The notes beneath the pieces are model-generated. The model made no database searches and had not been told where the DNA came from. It worked only from the letters and a program-made list of their open reading frames with translations. Below are positions 33,615 to 43,102 of a stretch of 64,000 bases of DNA, one piece after another. The stretch's first letter is position 1. Each line of letters opens with the position of its first letter. Origin of the DNA: JAOABP01 sp964590395 (GTDB lineage Bacteria; Hydrothermota; Tepidihabitantia; Tepidihabitantales; Tepidihabitantaceae); NCBI GenBank assembly GCA_964590395.1, contig CAZPVT010000032.1:1-64000 (forward strand), written 5' to 3'. The position numbers were made by a program, and so were the translations under genes.

Positions 33615-35855
33615 ATGCTTTTATTGCTACTACTGTTAACCCAGAATCCTTCCAGTACCACTGCTGCTGATACCACTCCGGCTGATATCGTCTATTACGG
33701 TGCCAAACAGGCGCTATTTCTCGCCCGTGAAGAACGGGTAATTCTTCTGGATTCCGCCTGGGTAAGATACCGCGATATGTCGGTTTGCGCCGACTCGATA
33801 AGCTATGATATCCGCCGGCATACCCTCAGTGCCTACACGCGTGTTCCTCCCGAATCAGGTTATGGGGTCATTTTTAAAACCACCAGCGAAGCGGTGGACG
33901 GCACTGAACTTCACTACAATGTTGATACCCGCAGAGGCATGATGCGTAACGCTCGCTCCCGAGTGGAAAACGGTTTTATCTACGCCAATGAGGTCTGGCT
34001 CGTAAAGGAAAAGGTACTCCACGCCCGACAAGCCAACTACACCACCTGCGATCTGCCCCATCCCCACTATACCTTCTTTGGGCCACGGGTCAAACTGTAT
34101 ATGGACGACATCGCCATCACCCAACCGGTTATCCTTCGTATCGGAAAATTTCCTGTGCTTGCCGCACCATTCTGGCTGGTGCCCGTGGCTTCAAAACGTA
34201 AATCCGGGCTGATGCCCTTCAAGGTCGGCAACGCCAAAGACCAAGGCTATTATGCCAAAGGCATCTCTTATTACTGGGTAATTAATGACTACGCTGATGC
34301 CACATTTATTGCCGACATTATGACCCGTAAAGGATTACAATTTCGTACCGAAGCGGTGTATATCGTTGAACCCTACTCCCGTGGTTCACTCCAGGGTGCG
34401 TTTATCCGTGAATTCTGGAATCCACAGAACCCCAATTCACGGCGCTACAGTTTCAATTTCAGCAACACCAGCAGACTGACACCCAAAACCGATCTCACCA
34501 TTCAGACCGAACTCATTTCTGACACTGCCTATGCTCCGGACTATGCGGAAGACCAGCTTGACTGGCTTAAACAGGAAGTTTACTCCTATGCCGCACTAAC
34601 CCACAGATTCCCGAATTTCGGTCGGATAAACCTCCGCACTGAACGCCACACCTACTATATGCGGCATTACGATTATCTGCTGCTTCCCCATGCCACTATC
34701 AGTTTCGGCACCCGGCCACTCCTGCCTGGTTGGAACATCAACCCCACCCTTAGTTTTTCACGCCGCCAGGAAAAAGCGGATTCCATGGGTATTGATACCC
34801 TCACCAGCATTCGGCTTGTACCGACCGGCATCTTTACCATCACCAGTCCCGAATTACCCGTCGGTATTCTGGACATTTTTAACCAGTTCAGTTTTTTTGA
34901 ACAGCACCGAATCTATCATCACCAAATTCAACCACGCCAGCGCTTATTTACCAATCAATTCACGCTCAACACCACTCAGAAAATAATGGGTACATTCAAC
35001 ACCTCAGAAGGTATCACCATCTCCCATATGGACCTGCTAACCGACACTACCCCACCAGCACCCCGCTACTCACTTTATTTCAACACCAGTTTTTCGCTCT
35101 TCCGTGTCTTCTCGGTCACTGCCCTGCAACTCACCGGTCTACTTCATACCGTTACACCAAATATCCAATTCAATTATTCACCAAAGGTTACGCCGGGCGG
35201 ACTATCCGGAAAAATAAACCTGACTGACCCGGAGGCAGCACAAATCCAACTAAACATTAACAACGGCTTTCAGGTTAAAACTGTAACGCAACAGAAGTTT
35301 GACTTAGGTATGGTTAACTTTCGTACCGGTTACGACCTGGTCACCCAGAAATTAGCACCGCTCTCGGCAACCCTCACTATCCACCCCCTAATATTTCTGC
35401 CGTTTATCGACACCAATAATATCACCAACCGATTTGACCTTTATCTTGATGGTAACCTCTCGTTCCTGCCAGAATCGCTCCGCTTTGGTAACGACTACGC
35501 CATACTCACCACCTTTGCTTGGAACTACACCCGCACCGACACCACAAACCAGTACAAAAAAGGTTGGGAACTCCGGATCAATCACTCCCTTGGAAACCAG
35601 CTAAATATGCTCACCGGATCCATTCTCTTTCACTACCAAGGCTGGCAAATAGGACTCAACTCCCTCGGTTACAACTTTATCCGGAAACAACTCACTGACT
35701 ACTCAATTAACCTCTGGCGCGACCTCCACTGCTGGGAAGCAATCGGCACCCTGTCCGGCTTGGGGAAACAATGGCGCTATGACTTTGAGATCAGGATCAA
35801 AAAACTGCCTGACGTCCGATTCGGTAAAAGCACATTCCGCGCATTTCTACCGTGA
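33615..35855 (+). CDS. lptD: LptD-like LPS-assembly outer-membrane protein
   Basis: The product is 746 residues with a short signal peptide (MLLLLLLL, about residues 1-18). Residues about 22-120 resemble the OstA/LptA jellyroll (VCADSISYDIRRHTLSAY). The large remainder is a beta-barrel with frequent aromatic strands, as in LptD, which inserts lipopolysaccharide in the outer leaflet. LpxB is encoded at 55180-56256, in line with LPS synthesis. Conserved LptD cysteines are hard to place by eye. The stop overlaps the maf start (GTGA). Confidence 0.83.
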   Translation: MLLLLLLLTQNPSSTTAADTTPADIVYYGAKQALFLAREERVILLDSAWVRYRDMSVCADSISYDIRRHTLSAYTRVPPESGYGVIFKTTSEAVDGTELHYNVDTRRGMMRNARSRVENGFIYANEVWLVKEKVLHARQANYTTCDLPHPHYTFFGPRVKLYMDDIAITQPVILRIGKFPVLAAPFWLVPVASKRKSGLMPFKVGNAKDQGYYAKGISYYWVINDYADATFIADIMTRKGLQFRTEAVYIVEPYSRGSLQGAFIREFWNPQNPNSRRYSFNFSNTSRLTPKTDLTIQTELISDTAYAPDYAEDQLDWLKQEVYSYAALTHRFPNFGRINLRTERHTYYMRHYDYLLLPHATISFGTRPLLPGWNINPTLSFSRRQEKADSMGIDTLTSIRLVPTGIFTITSPELPVGILDIFNQFSFFEQHRIYHHQIQPRQRLFTNQFTLNTTQKIMGTFNTSEGITISHMDLLTDTTPPAPRYSLYFNTSFSLFRVFSVTALQLTGLLHTVTPNIQFNYSPKVTPGGLSGKINLTDPEAAQIQLNINNGFQVKTVTQQKFDLGMVNFRTGYDLVTQKLAPLSATLTIHPLIFLPFIDTNNITNRFDLYLDGNLSFLPESLRFGNDYAILTTFAWNYTRTDTTNQYKKGWELRINHSLGNQLNMLTGSILFHYQGWQIGLNSLGYNFIRKQLTDYSINLWRDLHCWEAIGTLSGLGKQWRYDFEIRIKKLPDVRFGKSTFRAFLP

Positions 35856-36436
35856 GACTTTATCTGGCTTCCACCTCACCCCGGCGCATAAAAATCCTCA
35901 AATCTCTTAAACTGAAATTTTCCATTATCAAGCCATCATTCATTGAGCCGGCAGTGAAAAACAATGCCCGCCCTAAACGACTTGCCCTCACCCTCGCCCT
36001 GCTTAAGGCACTCTCTGCCAGCCGTCAGGTCAAAAATGGTGTCGTTATCGGTATGGACACAATTGTTATGATCAATAACAACATTCTGGGCAAACCCGAA
36101 AATTCCACTGCTGCCCAGCGGATGATTAAACTACTTTCTAATAAAACACATCAAGTTATAACAGGAGTTGCGATTATTCGTTTACCAGAGTATAAAATTT
36201 TTGCCGATGTGGAAAAGACGCTGGTAACATTTCGGAGACTAACTAATCAGGAAATTGATGAGTATATAAAGACCAGAGAGCCTTATGACAAGGCTGGCGC
36301 TTATGCCATCCAAGGAACCGCGGGAATGTTTATCAAAAAAATTTCGGGCTGTTATCTCAACGTTATCGGACTACCGGTCAGTCTGTTCCTCAAACTGTTA
36401 AAAAAGGCGGGCTGGCACCCGGTAATATCAGGGTGA
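35852..36436 (+). CDS. maf: Maf-like nucleotide pyrophosphatase
   Basis: The product is 194 residues from GTG 35852, overlapping the lptD stop. ASTSPRR near the N-terminus, GMDTIV (about 68) and EPYDKAGAYAIQG (about 142) are the three conserved blocks of the Maf/YhdE house-cleaning pyrophosphatases (dTTP/UTP type), which hydrolyse non-canonical or excess nucleoside triphosphates. Its 3' end overlaps the convergent lipoprotein gene by 9 nt. Confidence 0.94.
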   Translation: MRLYLASTSPRRIKILKSLKLKFSIIKPSFIEPAVKNNARPKRLALTLALLKALSASRQVKNGVVIGMDTIVMINNNILGKPENSTAAQRMIKLLSNKTHQVITGVAIIRLPEYKIFADVEKTLVTFRRLTNQEIDEYIKTREPYDKAGAYAIQGTAGMFIKKISGCYLNVIGLPVSLFLKLLKKAGWHPVISG

Positions 36437-37084
36437 TTCCAACTCAATATTAACCTGATACCCACAATCCCTGCTGCTTAGGGTATTATCTAGAATTAGA
36501 TAATAGAAATCACTTTCCGAGATAGTGTCATAAAATGGTCGAACATCGTTTGCCCGGCGTCTAATCCGGAACTCATAACTCTCGTTATTACACCACCGGA
36601 CAAAATTCTCCATGTTAAGGAAAATTAGATACATACTCCCGGTATCAGCACTGGCGCGGCCATAAAGACGGTAATTTACTCGGCAGGAATCAGCGAAAAA
36701 TAACCACTCTCCCGCCTTAACCATTCCCTCCCATCTGATAAAAACAACCTTCCTGGAGGTGATACTCACTTCCAGAGAATCAACCGTCTCCCTGCCCTTC
36801 CCATCTGTTACTTTAACCCGAATTAACGCCGCACCCGATGACTCTGGTGCATACCACACGACCCGAGGCAGGTCATTACGCGCCCATCGCCCTCGCGAAC
36901 CCCACCACTCAAACCGTAAAGGACCTATTGCTGGAACACCAACCTGACATTCAAAATAACTGCTATCCAGGGCAACAACATTTGTTTGACCCACGATTTT
37001 GGTGATCACCGGCGGTCCGATCTCAATCCGGCAACCAACCAGAGAAGTAACGGCAATTAAAGACAAAAACTGTACAATGCGCAC
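36428..37084 (-). CDS. Lipoprotein with Ig/PKD-like domain, function unknown
   Basis: The product is 218 residues from GTG 37084. A hydrophobic signal ends in a lipobox (SLVGC, Cys at about residue 18), so it is a predicted lipoprotein. The following 90 residues (DSSYFECQV, then LRFEWWGSRG, then AALIRVKVTDGKG) fit an Ig or PKD-like sandwich. The C-terminal part is not recognised. The frame is open further upstream to 37153, but the promoter -10 (37092-37097) ends 7 nt before this GTG, which fixes the start. Confidence 0.72.
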   Translation of the reverse strand: MRIVQFLSLIAVTSLVGCRIEIGPPVITKIVGQTNVVALDSSYFECQVGVPAIGPLRFEWWGSRGRWARNDLPRVVWYAPESSGAALIRVKVTDGKGRETVDSLEVSITSRKVVFIRWEGMVKAGEWLFFADSCRVNYRLYGRASADTGSMYLIFLNMENFVRWCNNESYEFRIRRRANDVRPFYDTISESDFYYLILDNTLSSRDCGYQVNIELESP

Positions 37085-37091
37085 CAACTCA

Positions 37092-37119
37092 ATTATCCGA
37101 TATCTGTTAGCTGTGTCAA
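37092..37119 (-). promoter_or_regulatory. Promoter of lipoprotein gene
   Basis: Minus-strand TTGACA (37114-37119), 16-bp spacer, GATAAT (37092-37097). GTG 37084 follows after 7 nt. Confidence 0.68.
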
Positions 37120-37179
37120 ACAAGCACAGCGGTGATCCCAGAATAAACCGCAATTAGCAAAAGGCTTTAAAATCTGTTA

Positions 37180-37207
37180 TTGACTGGTGGTGAATTCAAG
37201 GTATAAC
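37180..37207 (+). promoter_or_regulatory. Promoter of GT-C-like membrane protein gene
   Basis: TTGACT (37180-37185), 16-bp spacer, TATAAC (37202-37207). GTG 37234 lies 26 nt further with AGGTGAG before it, so this transcript has a leader. Confidence 0.68.
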
Positions 37208-37233
37208 TTAACTCTAAATCAGGTGAGACCTTT

Positions 37234-38739
37234 GTGAGTAGAACGCAGCCGAAAAAAGCAAAATCCCTTAGCGCACAAAAGAAGGAAGTTAAACCGACCG
37301 GTATCAAGCAACTTAAGGGCAATGTCTTTCTTCTATGGTTAATATTAACTTTTATCATCTCCCGGCTCCTCTATCGCAACGCTGGTATCCAGTTTGACCA
37401 CAATCCTTTAGACTGGTTCTGGCAGTATATTGACCCCTATCTATTACGTACCGACTTCGCTCGCAGTATCTTTTATCTTCACGCTCAACCACCGCTAATG
37501 AATATTTTCTTAGGCACAGTCATCAACATCTTTTCGGACCACCAATTTACCGTATTCTGGTTATGCTATTTAATCCTTGGTATCACACTTACGATCACGC
37601 TTTATCTGCTACTAAAAAGTATCGGCATTGCACCGCTGATCGCTACTGGTCTGGTCGCCATCTTCATCGTTAGTCCTGCCTGTATCCTGTACGAAAACTG
37701 GCTATTTTACACCTATCCAATTTGTGTAACACTGGTAGTTTCTGCTCTTATGTGGGTAAAATTCACCCAGCGCCCCCGATTCATTTATGCCCTCCTGTTC
37801 TTTACCGGCCTCGGATTAACTGCCCTACTATGGAGTTTGTTTCACCTGATCTGGATCCTCGGTTGTGCCATCGTACTGCTTTTTTTACACCCCGGACAAC
37901 GAAAACACATCATCTTGAGTTTAATAATCACCCTTGCTCTGGTCGGCGGCTGGTATACAAAAAACCTGCTCCTTTACCGTCAATTTACTGCCAGCACCTG
38001 GTGGGGAATGAACTTCTCCAAGATGACTAACAGTATGCTCTCGTTTAAAGAACGGCAAGCAATTTACCATCAGGCCATCATATCGGAAATTTCGCTTATT
38101 CCACCATTTAGTGAACTAACGAAATACCAGCCATATATCGGACCGGACTCCCTGACCGACATTCCCATTCTTGACCTGCAGAAAAAAATGAGCGGTGCCC
38201 CGAACTTTAACCACCTCGCCTATATCAAAATTGCCCGTTCCTATGGCAAAGATGCGTTCAAAATTCTATTCACGAAACCTACTGCTTACCTCCGGGGACT
38301 AACTGAAGCCATCGGTATCTTCTTCGTTCCCGCTGACTACTATTACTTTCTCAAGCCAAATCGGGAAAAAATTCAGACTTTCGCCCGCATCTTCAATCTC
38401 ATTTTTCTCGGCAATTTTAACACCCGCATTAACTCCCGATTGCGCACCAACAACCCGCTCCGTTACTACCTTCAATCCTTCACCAATACCGGTTTATGGC
38501 TGATTGCCGCCTATCTCCTGACGTTAGTACTGGGCTATCGACTCAAACGGCAAAACCCCGGGTTGTATCGGGCATTACTATTCTGTTGGCTGACAATTAG
38601 CTACGCCTTTCTGGTAGGAAATTTCACCGAGGTGGGCGAAAATAACCGCTTCCGCTTCGCTCTTGACCCACTTGTTATCCCCTTTATCGCCATCACCATC
38701 CAAAATATCTTACCTCGTTATTTCCCTAGGACCAGATGA
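37234..38739 (+). CDS. Polytopic membrane protein, GT-C glycosyltransferase-like
   Basis: The product is 501 residues from GTG 37234 (AGGTGAG upstream). A basic N-terminal tail of about 28 residues is followed by 10-11 transmembrane helices. The first periplasmic loop (QFDHNPLDWFWQYIDPYLL, then HAQPPLMN) resembles the acidic loop of GT-C glycosyltransferases of the GT39/ArnT kind, and such enzymes use polyprenyl-phosphate sugars. The exact family and substrate are not recognised. The 3' end overlaps the convergent amidotransferase gene by 22 nt. Confidence 0.68.
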   Translation: MSRTQPKKAKSLSAQKKEVKPTGIKQLKGNVFLLWLILTFIISRLLYRNAGIQFDHNPLDWFWQYIDPYLLRTDFARSIFYLHAQPPLMNIFLGTVINIFSDHQFTVFWLCYLILGITLTITLYLLLKSIGIAPLIATGLVAIFIVSPACILYENWLFYTYPICVTLVVSALMWVKFTQRPRFIYALLFFTGLGLTALLWSLFHLIWILGCAIVLLFLHPGQRKHIILSLIITLALVGGWYTKNLLLYRQFTASTWWGMNFSKMTNSMLSFKERQAIYHQAIISEISLIPPFSELTKYQPYIGPDSLTDIPILDLQKKMSGAPNFNHLAYIKIARSYGKDAFKILFTKPTAYLRGLTEAIGIFFVPADYYYFLKPNREKIQTFARIFNLIFLGNFNTRINSRLRTNNPLRYYLQSFTNTGLWLIAAYLLTLVLGYRLKRQNPGLYRALLFCWLTISYAFLVGNFTEVGENNRFRFALDPLVIPFIAITIQNILPRYFPRTR

Positions 38740-39302
38740 TAAAAGTTGGCGAATAACTTCTCTCCGTTTTCTTTAGAACGTTCTGGGTGAAACTGGACCC
38801 CGTAAATTGGAAGTTGCGGATGTCTGATTGCCTCAACCGGGCAGGAATCGGACTCTGCGCCGATCTGCCAGTTAATCTTTAAAATTGACTCCGGTGTAAC
38901 ATACTCCTGATGGCTCTCCCGCATTACCACGGCCGAATCAAAACCCGCAAAAATCTCCAACCTTTTGTTTATCCGGATTTTCTCCTCCCGCTCAATCAAC
39001 TCCCCCTTTTTTACCACCGCACCGAAGGAACGGGCAAGCAACTGGTGTCCAAAACATATCCCAAGTGTCGGTATATTTAATTGACGAATAAACTCCTGCA
39101 GTTGCCGGTCCGGTTCGGTTTCGGAAATCATCCATTGTGACCCGGATAAAACCACCGCATCAATCCCTGACAGATCAAAGTCGCTTTTAAGTTCGCACAA
39201 CTTCACCTCCACAATGTCCGAATGACTCTTGATCATCTGTCGGTAATAAATCATTTTTGATTCACTGTCCTGTAAATAACAGTCCACCAGCACTGTCCTC
39301 AT
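38718..39302 (-). CDS. Class I glutamine amidotransferase domain protein
   Basis: The product is 194 residues, a stand-alone GATase1 domain. The nucleophile elbow is GICFGHQ (Cys83) and the His/Glu pair is in GVQFHPE (His172, Glu174), giving a complete triad. It resembles the GMP synthase glutaminase subunit (GuaAa-type), but no synthetase subunit is adjacent, so the partner is uncertain. It overlaps folE2 by 4 nt and belongs to the operon that starts at the SDR gene. Confidence 0.87.
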   Translation of the reverse strand: MRTVLVDCYLQDSESKMIYYRQMIKSHSDIVEVKLCELKSDFDLSGIDAVVLSGSQWMISETEPDRQLQEFIRQLNIPTLGICFGHQLLARSFGAVVKKGELIEREEKIRINKRLEIFAGFDSAVVMRESHQEYVTPESILKINWQIGAESDSCPVEAIRHPQLPIYGVQFHPERSKENGEKLFANFYHLVLGK

Positions 39303-40069
39303 CTCTCCAGCCGGTTGATATAGGCATAAGCCTCATGATGGTGAATGGACTCAAAACTCTCCACCTCCACCTCATAACCGATAATCTGGGACTGACACTC
39401 AAGTCGCTGTGCGACCTTGCGCACTACATCCTCAACAAAAGCCGGATTATCAAAAGCCTGAGCGGTCAGATGTTTTTCATCCTCCCGTTCTAATAGTGAA
39501 TAAACCTCACTGGAACCACACTCCTCCAGTATGTTGATCAGATCCTCAAGCCAGAAAAACCCCTTAAACTCTACCACCGCCCGAATCTCAGCACGCTGAT
39601 TGTGTCCGCCCTTACCACTCAATTCCTTAGAACATGGGCAAAGCGTGGTTACCGGTACCGCTACGCCTAAACGTAAACGGAATCGCTCCTTCAAACTGGC
39701 GCTGATCCAGCAACGGTAATCCATCTGGGAACGCACGCCGGAAACCGGTGCAGCCTTCTCCACAAAGTAAGGAAACTCCATCTCCAGATGAGCCGAGTTT
39801 GCCCCTAATCTCTCCCGTATCTCCCGGAGAATTTCGCCGATTTTGTGGACGTCAATCTCCCGGTGATAACGATTCAGAATCTCCACAAACCGCCCCATAA
39901 ATGTGCCGCGTTGTTCCTTTGGTAAATCAACAAACATACTGATGGTAGCGATGGTGTGTTGATGTTTATGTGCTTTATCCAGAAGGACGATCGGATAGCG
40001 CAGACCTTTTACCCCGACCTTATCAATGGGTAATGCGGATTCAACCGGCTCTCTTCGGATATCGCTCAT
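39299..40069 (-). CDS. folE2: GTP cyclohydrolase FolE2
   Basis: The product is 256 residues. FolE2 is the metal-promiscuous type IB enzyme that makes dihydroneopterin triphosphate from GTP for folate or queuosine pathways. The metal-binding Cys is in LCPCSKE (about 146-152) followed by GGHNQRAE, and the C-terminal ESIHHHEAYAYI is typical. The amidotransferase gene overlaps by 4 nt; the SDR gene lies 12 nt upstream. No other folate gene is present. Confidence 0.94.
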   Translation of the reverse strand: MSDIRREPVESALPIDKVGVKGLRYPIVLLDKAHKHQHTIATISMFVDLPKEQRGTFMGRFVEILNRYHREIDVHKIGEILREIRERLGANSAHLEMEFPYFVEKAAPVSGVRSQMDYRCWISASLKERFRLRLGVAVPVTTLCPCSKELSGKGGHNQRAEIRAVVEFKGFFWLEDLINILEECGSSEVYSLLEREDEKHLTAQAFDNPAFVEDVVRKVAQRLECQSQIIGYEVEVESFESIHHHEAYAYINRLER

Positions 40070-40081
40070 TCAAAGTTTATC

Positions 40082-41083
40082 TTATGCCCCTTCGGATGGC
40101 CAACCTAACTTATCCTCCTTTGCCCGCTTTCCCAACACCTCAAGCATATCTTTTACCATTGCCGGCATATCATAGTCGGGCTGCCAGCCCCACTCGGCCC
40201 TTGCCGCGGAGTCGTCAATGGACTCGGGCCAGGAGTCAGCAATTGCCTGGCGAAAATCCGGCTCATAAGTAATCTCAAAATCGGGTATGTACTTTTTAAT
40301 CTCCTGTGCCAGTTCCCCGGCGGTAAAACTCATTGCGGTAACATTAAAATCACAATGGTGCTTCAGATTCTCAATCGGTGCCTCAGCGAGCATAATCGTT
40401 GCCTTGATACAGTCGGGCATATACATCATTGGCAGACGGGTGTCTGCCCGCAGAAAACAGTTATACCGTTTAAACTTAATCGCGGCGTAAAATATCTCTA
40501 CCGCATAATCGGTCGTGCCACCACCGGGTAAGGTAACATTGGAGATGATTCCTGGGTAACGCAATCCCCGAACATCAAGCCCGAAACGCCGAAAATAGTA
40601 ATCTCCCAAAAGCTCACCGGCAACTTTAGTTATCCCGTACATTGTTCGGGGCTTAAGCACGGTTTCATTGGGCGTATTATGGCTGGGGGTTTCTGGTCCG
40701 AAAACCGCAATTGAACTCGGCACGACAACTCGTGCCATCTCATATTCCCGGGCAACCTCCAAAACATTATAAAGTCCATTGATATTAACATCCCACGCCA
40801 ACTGCGGATTCTTCTCTCCTGCCGCGGACAGAATCGCCGCCAAGTGAAAAATAGTGTCGATATCGTGTTTCTTCACCACCTCAACAATTGTTTCCCTGCG
40901 GGCAACGTCAATGAAATAAAATGGACCGGATTCTAACAACTCTTTACCGGGTTGCGTCTTTCTACCGGTGGCGATAACATTATCCGCACCATAGCGCTGG
41001 CGCAGTGCCAAGGTCAACTCTGATCCAATTTGACCTACCGCTCCAGTAACGAGAATCTTCTTTATCGGTCTTGTTTTGTTCAT
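40082..41083 (-). CDS. SDR-type L-threonine 3-dehydrogenase / NAD-dependent epimerase
   Basis: The product is 333 residues. GAVGQIG (about 14-20) binds NAD, HLAAILSA and VPSSIAVFGP follow, and the catalytic pair is in MYGITK. The stretch SNVTLPGGGTTDYAVEIFYAA (here GGGTTDYAVEIFYAA) is typical of the extended-SDR L-threonine 3-dehydrogenases that yield 2-amino-3-oxobutyrate, which is split to glycine and acetyl-CoA. A link to the glycine decarboxylase at the start of the window is plausible. A sugar epimerase role cannot be excluded. A promoter and AGAAAGGG precede it. Confidence 0.85.
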   Translation of the reverse strand: MNKTRPIKKILVTGAVGQIGSELTLALRQRYGADNVIATGRKTQPGKELLESGPFYFIDVARRETIVEVVKKHDIDTIFHLAAILSAAGEKNPQLAWDVNINGLYNVLEVAREYEMARVVVPSSIAVFGPETPSHNTPNETVLKPRTMYGITKVAGELLGDYYFRRFGLDVRGLRYPGIISNVTLPGGGTTDYAVEIFYAAIKFKRYNCFLRADTRLPMMYMPDCIKATIMLAEAPIENLKHHCDFNVTAMSFTAGELAQEIKKYIPDFEITYEPDFRQAIADSWPESIDDSAARAEWGWQPDYDMPAMVKDMLEVLGKRAKEDKLGWPSEGA

Positions 41084-41117
41084 AAATTAACCCTTTCTGT
41101 TGGTTGCTGGTCGGTAA

Positions 41118-41145
41118 ATATTAATCCTCTCATCTCCAAAGTCAA
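41118..41145 (-). promoter_or_regulatory. Promoter of SDR-folE2-amidotransferase operon
   Basis: Minus-strand TTGACT (41140-41145), 16-bp spacer, TAATAT (41118-41123). The start at 41083 is 34 nt away and has a Shine-Dalgarno-like AGAAAGGG. Confidence 0.65.
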
Positions 41146-41181
41146 TCTAAAATCCGCTCTGAGATTAAAACAGACTTTTAA

Positions 41182-41892
41182 TTAAATCAAACTCCGACTA
41201 CGAAAACTGTAATACCGCTGTCCGCCAATTATGATGTGATCAAGCACCTTTATTCCCAATACCTTTCCTGCCTCCACCAATCTCTTAGTTAAACTGATGT
41301 CCTCATCCGAAGGGGTCGGATCACCGGAAGGGTGATTGTGAACCAAGATAATTGCCGGCGCATGGTCGTGAACTGCAGCATCAAAAACCTCGCGAGGATG
41401 GGCAAGTGTGGTATCAATGGTTCCAACCGAAACCTGCTCGGTACGGATATGTCGGTTACGGGTATCAAGCAGAATGGTAAAGAAACACTCCTTCTTCCGC
41501 TCCGTCAGTTTTGGGGCGACCAATCGGTATACCGCCTCCGGCGAGTTAATCTCCTCCTTCTCTGTCGGGACAAGACTTTCCTGAAAACGACGGGCAAGTT
41601 CAAACGCCGCCTTTATCTGACAGGCTTTGGCAGTACCGATACCCGGAATCCGCTTCAGCCCCTCAACACTGGCATCACCGATCACAGCTATCGAACCGAA
41701 CTGAACTAAAAGTTGATGGGCTATTTCTCGTACCGGCACACCCGCGGTCCCCCGGCTGATCAACACCGCTAACAACTCCTCCCCGGAGAGTTTATCTGCC
41801 CCATACCTGAGTAACCTCTCCCGGGGTCTTTCCTGAACTGGGGTATCGCGCATCGTATAACGTTTCGGTACCAGCTGATCTCTCATCTTCAT
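41182..41892 (-). CDS. radC: RadC/YicR JAB-domain protein
   Basis: The product is 236 residues from ATG 41892, whose ATGA overlaps the stop of the DUF6125 gene. The N-terminal RPRERLLRYGADKLSGEELLA (RERLLRYG core) and HhH motif IPGIGTAKA precede an MPN/JAMM domain with HNHPSGDPTPSDED (about 175-188), the metal site. Despite its name RadC is not proven to repair DNA; some family members take part in DNA transfer or phage defence settings. Here it is at the end of a short minus-strand operon. Confidence 0.93.
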   Translation of the reverse strand: MKMRDQLVPKRYTMRDTPVQERPRERLLRYGADKLSGEELLAVLISRGTAGVPVREIAHQLLVQFGSIAVIGDASVEGLKRIPGIGTAKACQIKAAFELARRFQESLVPTEKEEINSPEAVYRLVAPKLTERKKECFFTILLDTRNRHIRTEQVSVGTIDTTLAHPREVFDAAVHDHAPAIILVHNHPSGDPTPSDEDISLTKRLVEAGKVLGIKVLDHIIIGGQRYYSFRSRSLI

Positions 41893-42419
41893 ATCACGAA
41901 CTCCCAAGCACACCAGGCATCATCCGGATGTTTGTCCGGCGGGCAGAAAAGACAGCCCGTCTTTATACGTTCATCAATCGTCTTTGCAAACCACTCATAT
42001 TCCACCAATCCCACGCTCTTACACGGAAAATCAGGCAAACCTTTGCGTTTGCGCGCGGACTGAACCCGACAGTCTAACATCCTAAATATCACACGATTTT
42101 CACCTTCCTGAATTATCTCCTGCCAATTGATAAATGCGTAAAGCCGGAAACCCAGCGCCTTTATTAAAGCCGGCAAACCACCTCCCGGTGTTATGTTATG
42201 TCTTGCCATAATCCGTTTTGCCTCAATAACGGTAAATTGGCGCCACGCCTCCTCATCCAATCTGATTGCGGCATCAATCCCAAAATTTCTCTCCACTGCC
42301 TGAAACCATAGACCATCGTGTGCCAGCCAGTTTTTTGCTGCATCCTCCAGCATTTGCACCAGTAACTCCCTGTTTGTCCCGACAAGCTGGGGATAACGTG
42401 CATCTAAACTATCTGCCAT
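41889..42419 (-). CDS. DUF6125 family protein
   Basis: The product is 176 residues. The C-terminal half has conserved-looking cysteines: MLDCRVQ, FPCKSVG, CLFCPPDKHPDDAWCAWEF, which I recognise as the DUF6125 pattern (related to L-2-amino-thiazoline-4-carboxylate hydrolase-like proteins). Cysteines may bind a metal or Fe-S cluster, though this is inference. It overlaps the PEBP gene by 11 nt and radC by 4 nt, so the three genes are co-transcribed. Confidence 0.8.
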   Translation of the reverse strand: MADSLDARYPQLVGTNRELLVQMLEDAAKNWLAHDGLWFQAVERNFGIDAAIRLDEEAWRQFTVIEAKRIMARHNITPGGGLPALIKALGFRLYAFINWQEIIQEGENRVIFRMLDCRVQSARKRKGLPDFPCKSVGLVEYEWFAKTIDERIKTGCLFCPPDKHPDDAWCAWEFVI

Positions 42420-42993
42420 ATCTGCCCATCAGTTCTGCTGCTGCCAGAATATGACCAGCAATTGCCTCCTCTAACTCCTTGGTCGATAAACCCGCCGGCA
42501 GTCCGAAAACCGTATCCAAAGCGTAAAGTCGGAAAAAATACCGGTGTGGTTTACCCGGCGGTGGTCTCGGTCCGTTATAGCCAATCTGCCGGAATCCATT
42601 TATCCCCTGAGTACTACCATCAGGCAGTTTCGCCTCTTTTGCCACACCTTCCGCAAGCTGCCGAACTGCACCGGGTATATTGTAAATCACCCAATGAATA
42701 AATGTCCCGACCGGCGCATCAGGGTCCGAACAGACCAAGGCAAAACTCTTGGTTCTATCCGGTACATTATCCCAATTTAACTCTGGCGAAACATCATCTC
42801 CATCACCGGTAAACCTCTTAGGAAGTGTCTGTCCTGGTGCAAACGTTGCACTGCGCAACACCATCTTCCCCACTTCTGTCTGCGACGCATCCTTACCAAA
42901 GTTCCAGTTCTCCCGTGACAGAGGTTCGGTCTGCCGGCTTGCACACAAACAAAAACAAAAAACAACCCCAACAACTAAAACCAAATATTTCAT
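42409..42993 (-). CDS. YbhB/YbcL-type PEBP protein, secreted
   Basis: The product is 194 residues from ATG 42993, preceded by AGGGGTGAT. The frame is open to 43059, but the promoter lies at 43010-43037. A hydrophobic N-terminus with several cysteines (FCFCLCAS) suggests export and perhaps lipidation, though the lipobox is not standard. PEBP landmarks are SPELNW, CSDPDAPVGTFIHWVIYNIP (DPDAP and HWV cores) and GPRPPPGKPHRYFF. The ligand is unknown. Confidence 0.88.
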   Translation of the reverse strand: MKYLVLVVGVVFCFCLCASRQTEPLSRENWNFGKDASQTEVGKMVLRSATFAPGQTLPKRFTGDGDDVSPELNWDNVPDRTKSFALVCSDPDAPVGTFIHWVIYNIPGAVRQLAEGVAKEAKLPDGSTQGINGFRQIGYNGPRPPPGKPHRYFFRLYALDTVFGLPAGLSTKELEEAIAGHILAAAELMGRYGR

Positions 42994-43009
42994 CTTATCA
43001 CCCCTATCA

Positions 43010-43037
43010 AACTTATTGATAAATTTATCCCTGTCAA
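43010..43037 (-). promoter_or_regulatory. Promoter of PEBP-DUF6125-radC operon
   Basis: Minus-strand TTGACA (43032-43037), 16-bp spacer, TAAGTT (43010-43015). ATG 42993 is 16 nt away. It is divergent from the ABC permease promoter, with 24 bp between the two -35 boxes. Confidence 0.6.
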
Positions 43038-43061
43038 TCTTGGCGTAAAAGAAAACCACCT

Positions 43062-43089
43062 TTGACTGATAAACTTCTCTGATTATACT
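43062..43089 (+). promoter_or_regulatory. Promoter of ABC permease operon
   Basis: TTGACT (43062-43067), 16-bp spacer, TATACT (43084-43089). ATG 43103 follows after 13 nt, so the leader is only a few nt. Confidence 0.7.
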
Positions 43090-43102
43090 AAATTACATTT
43101 TA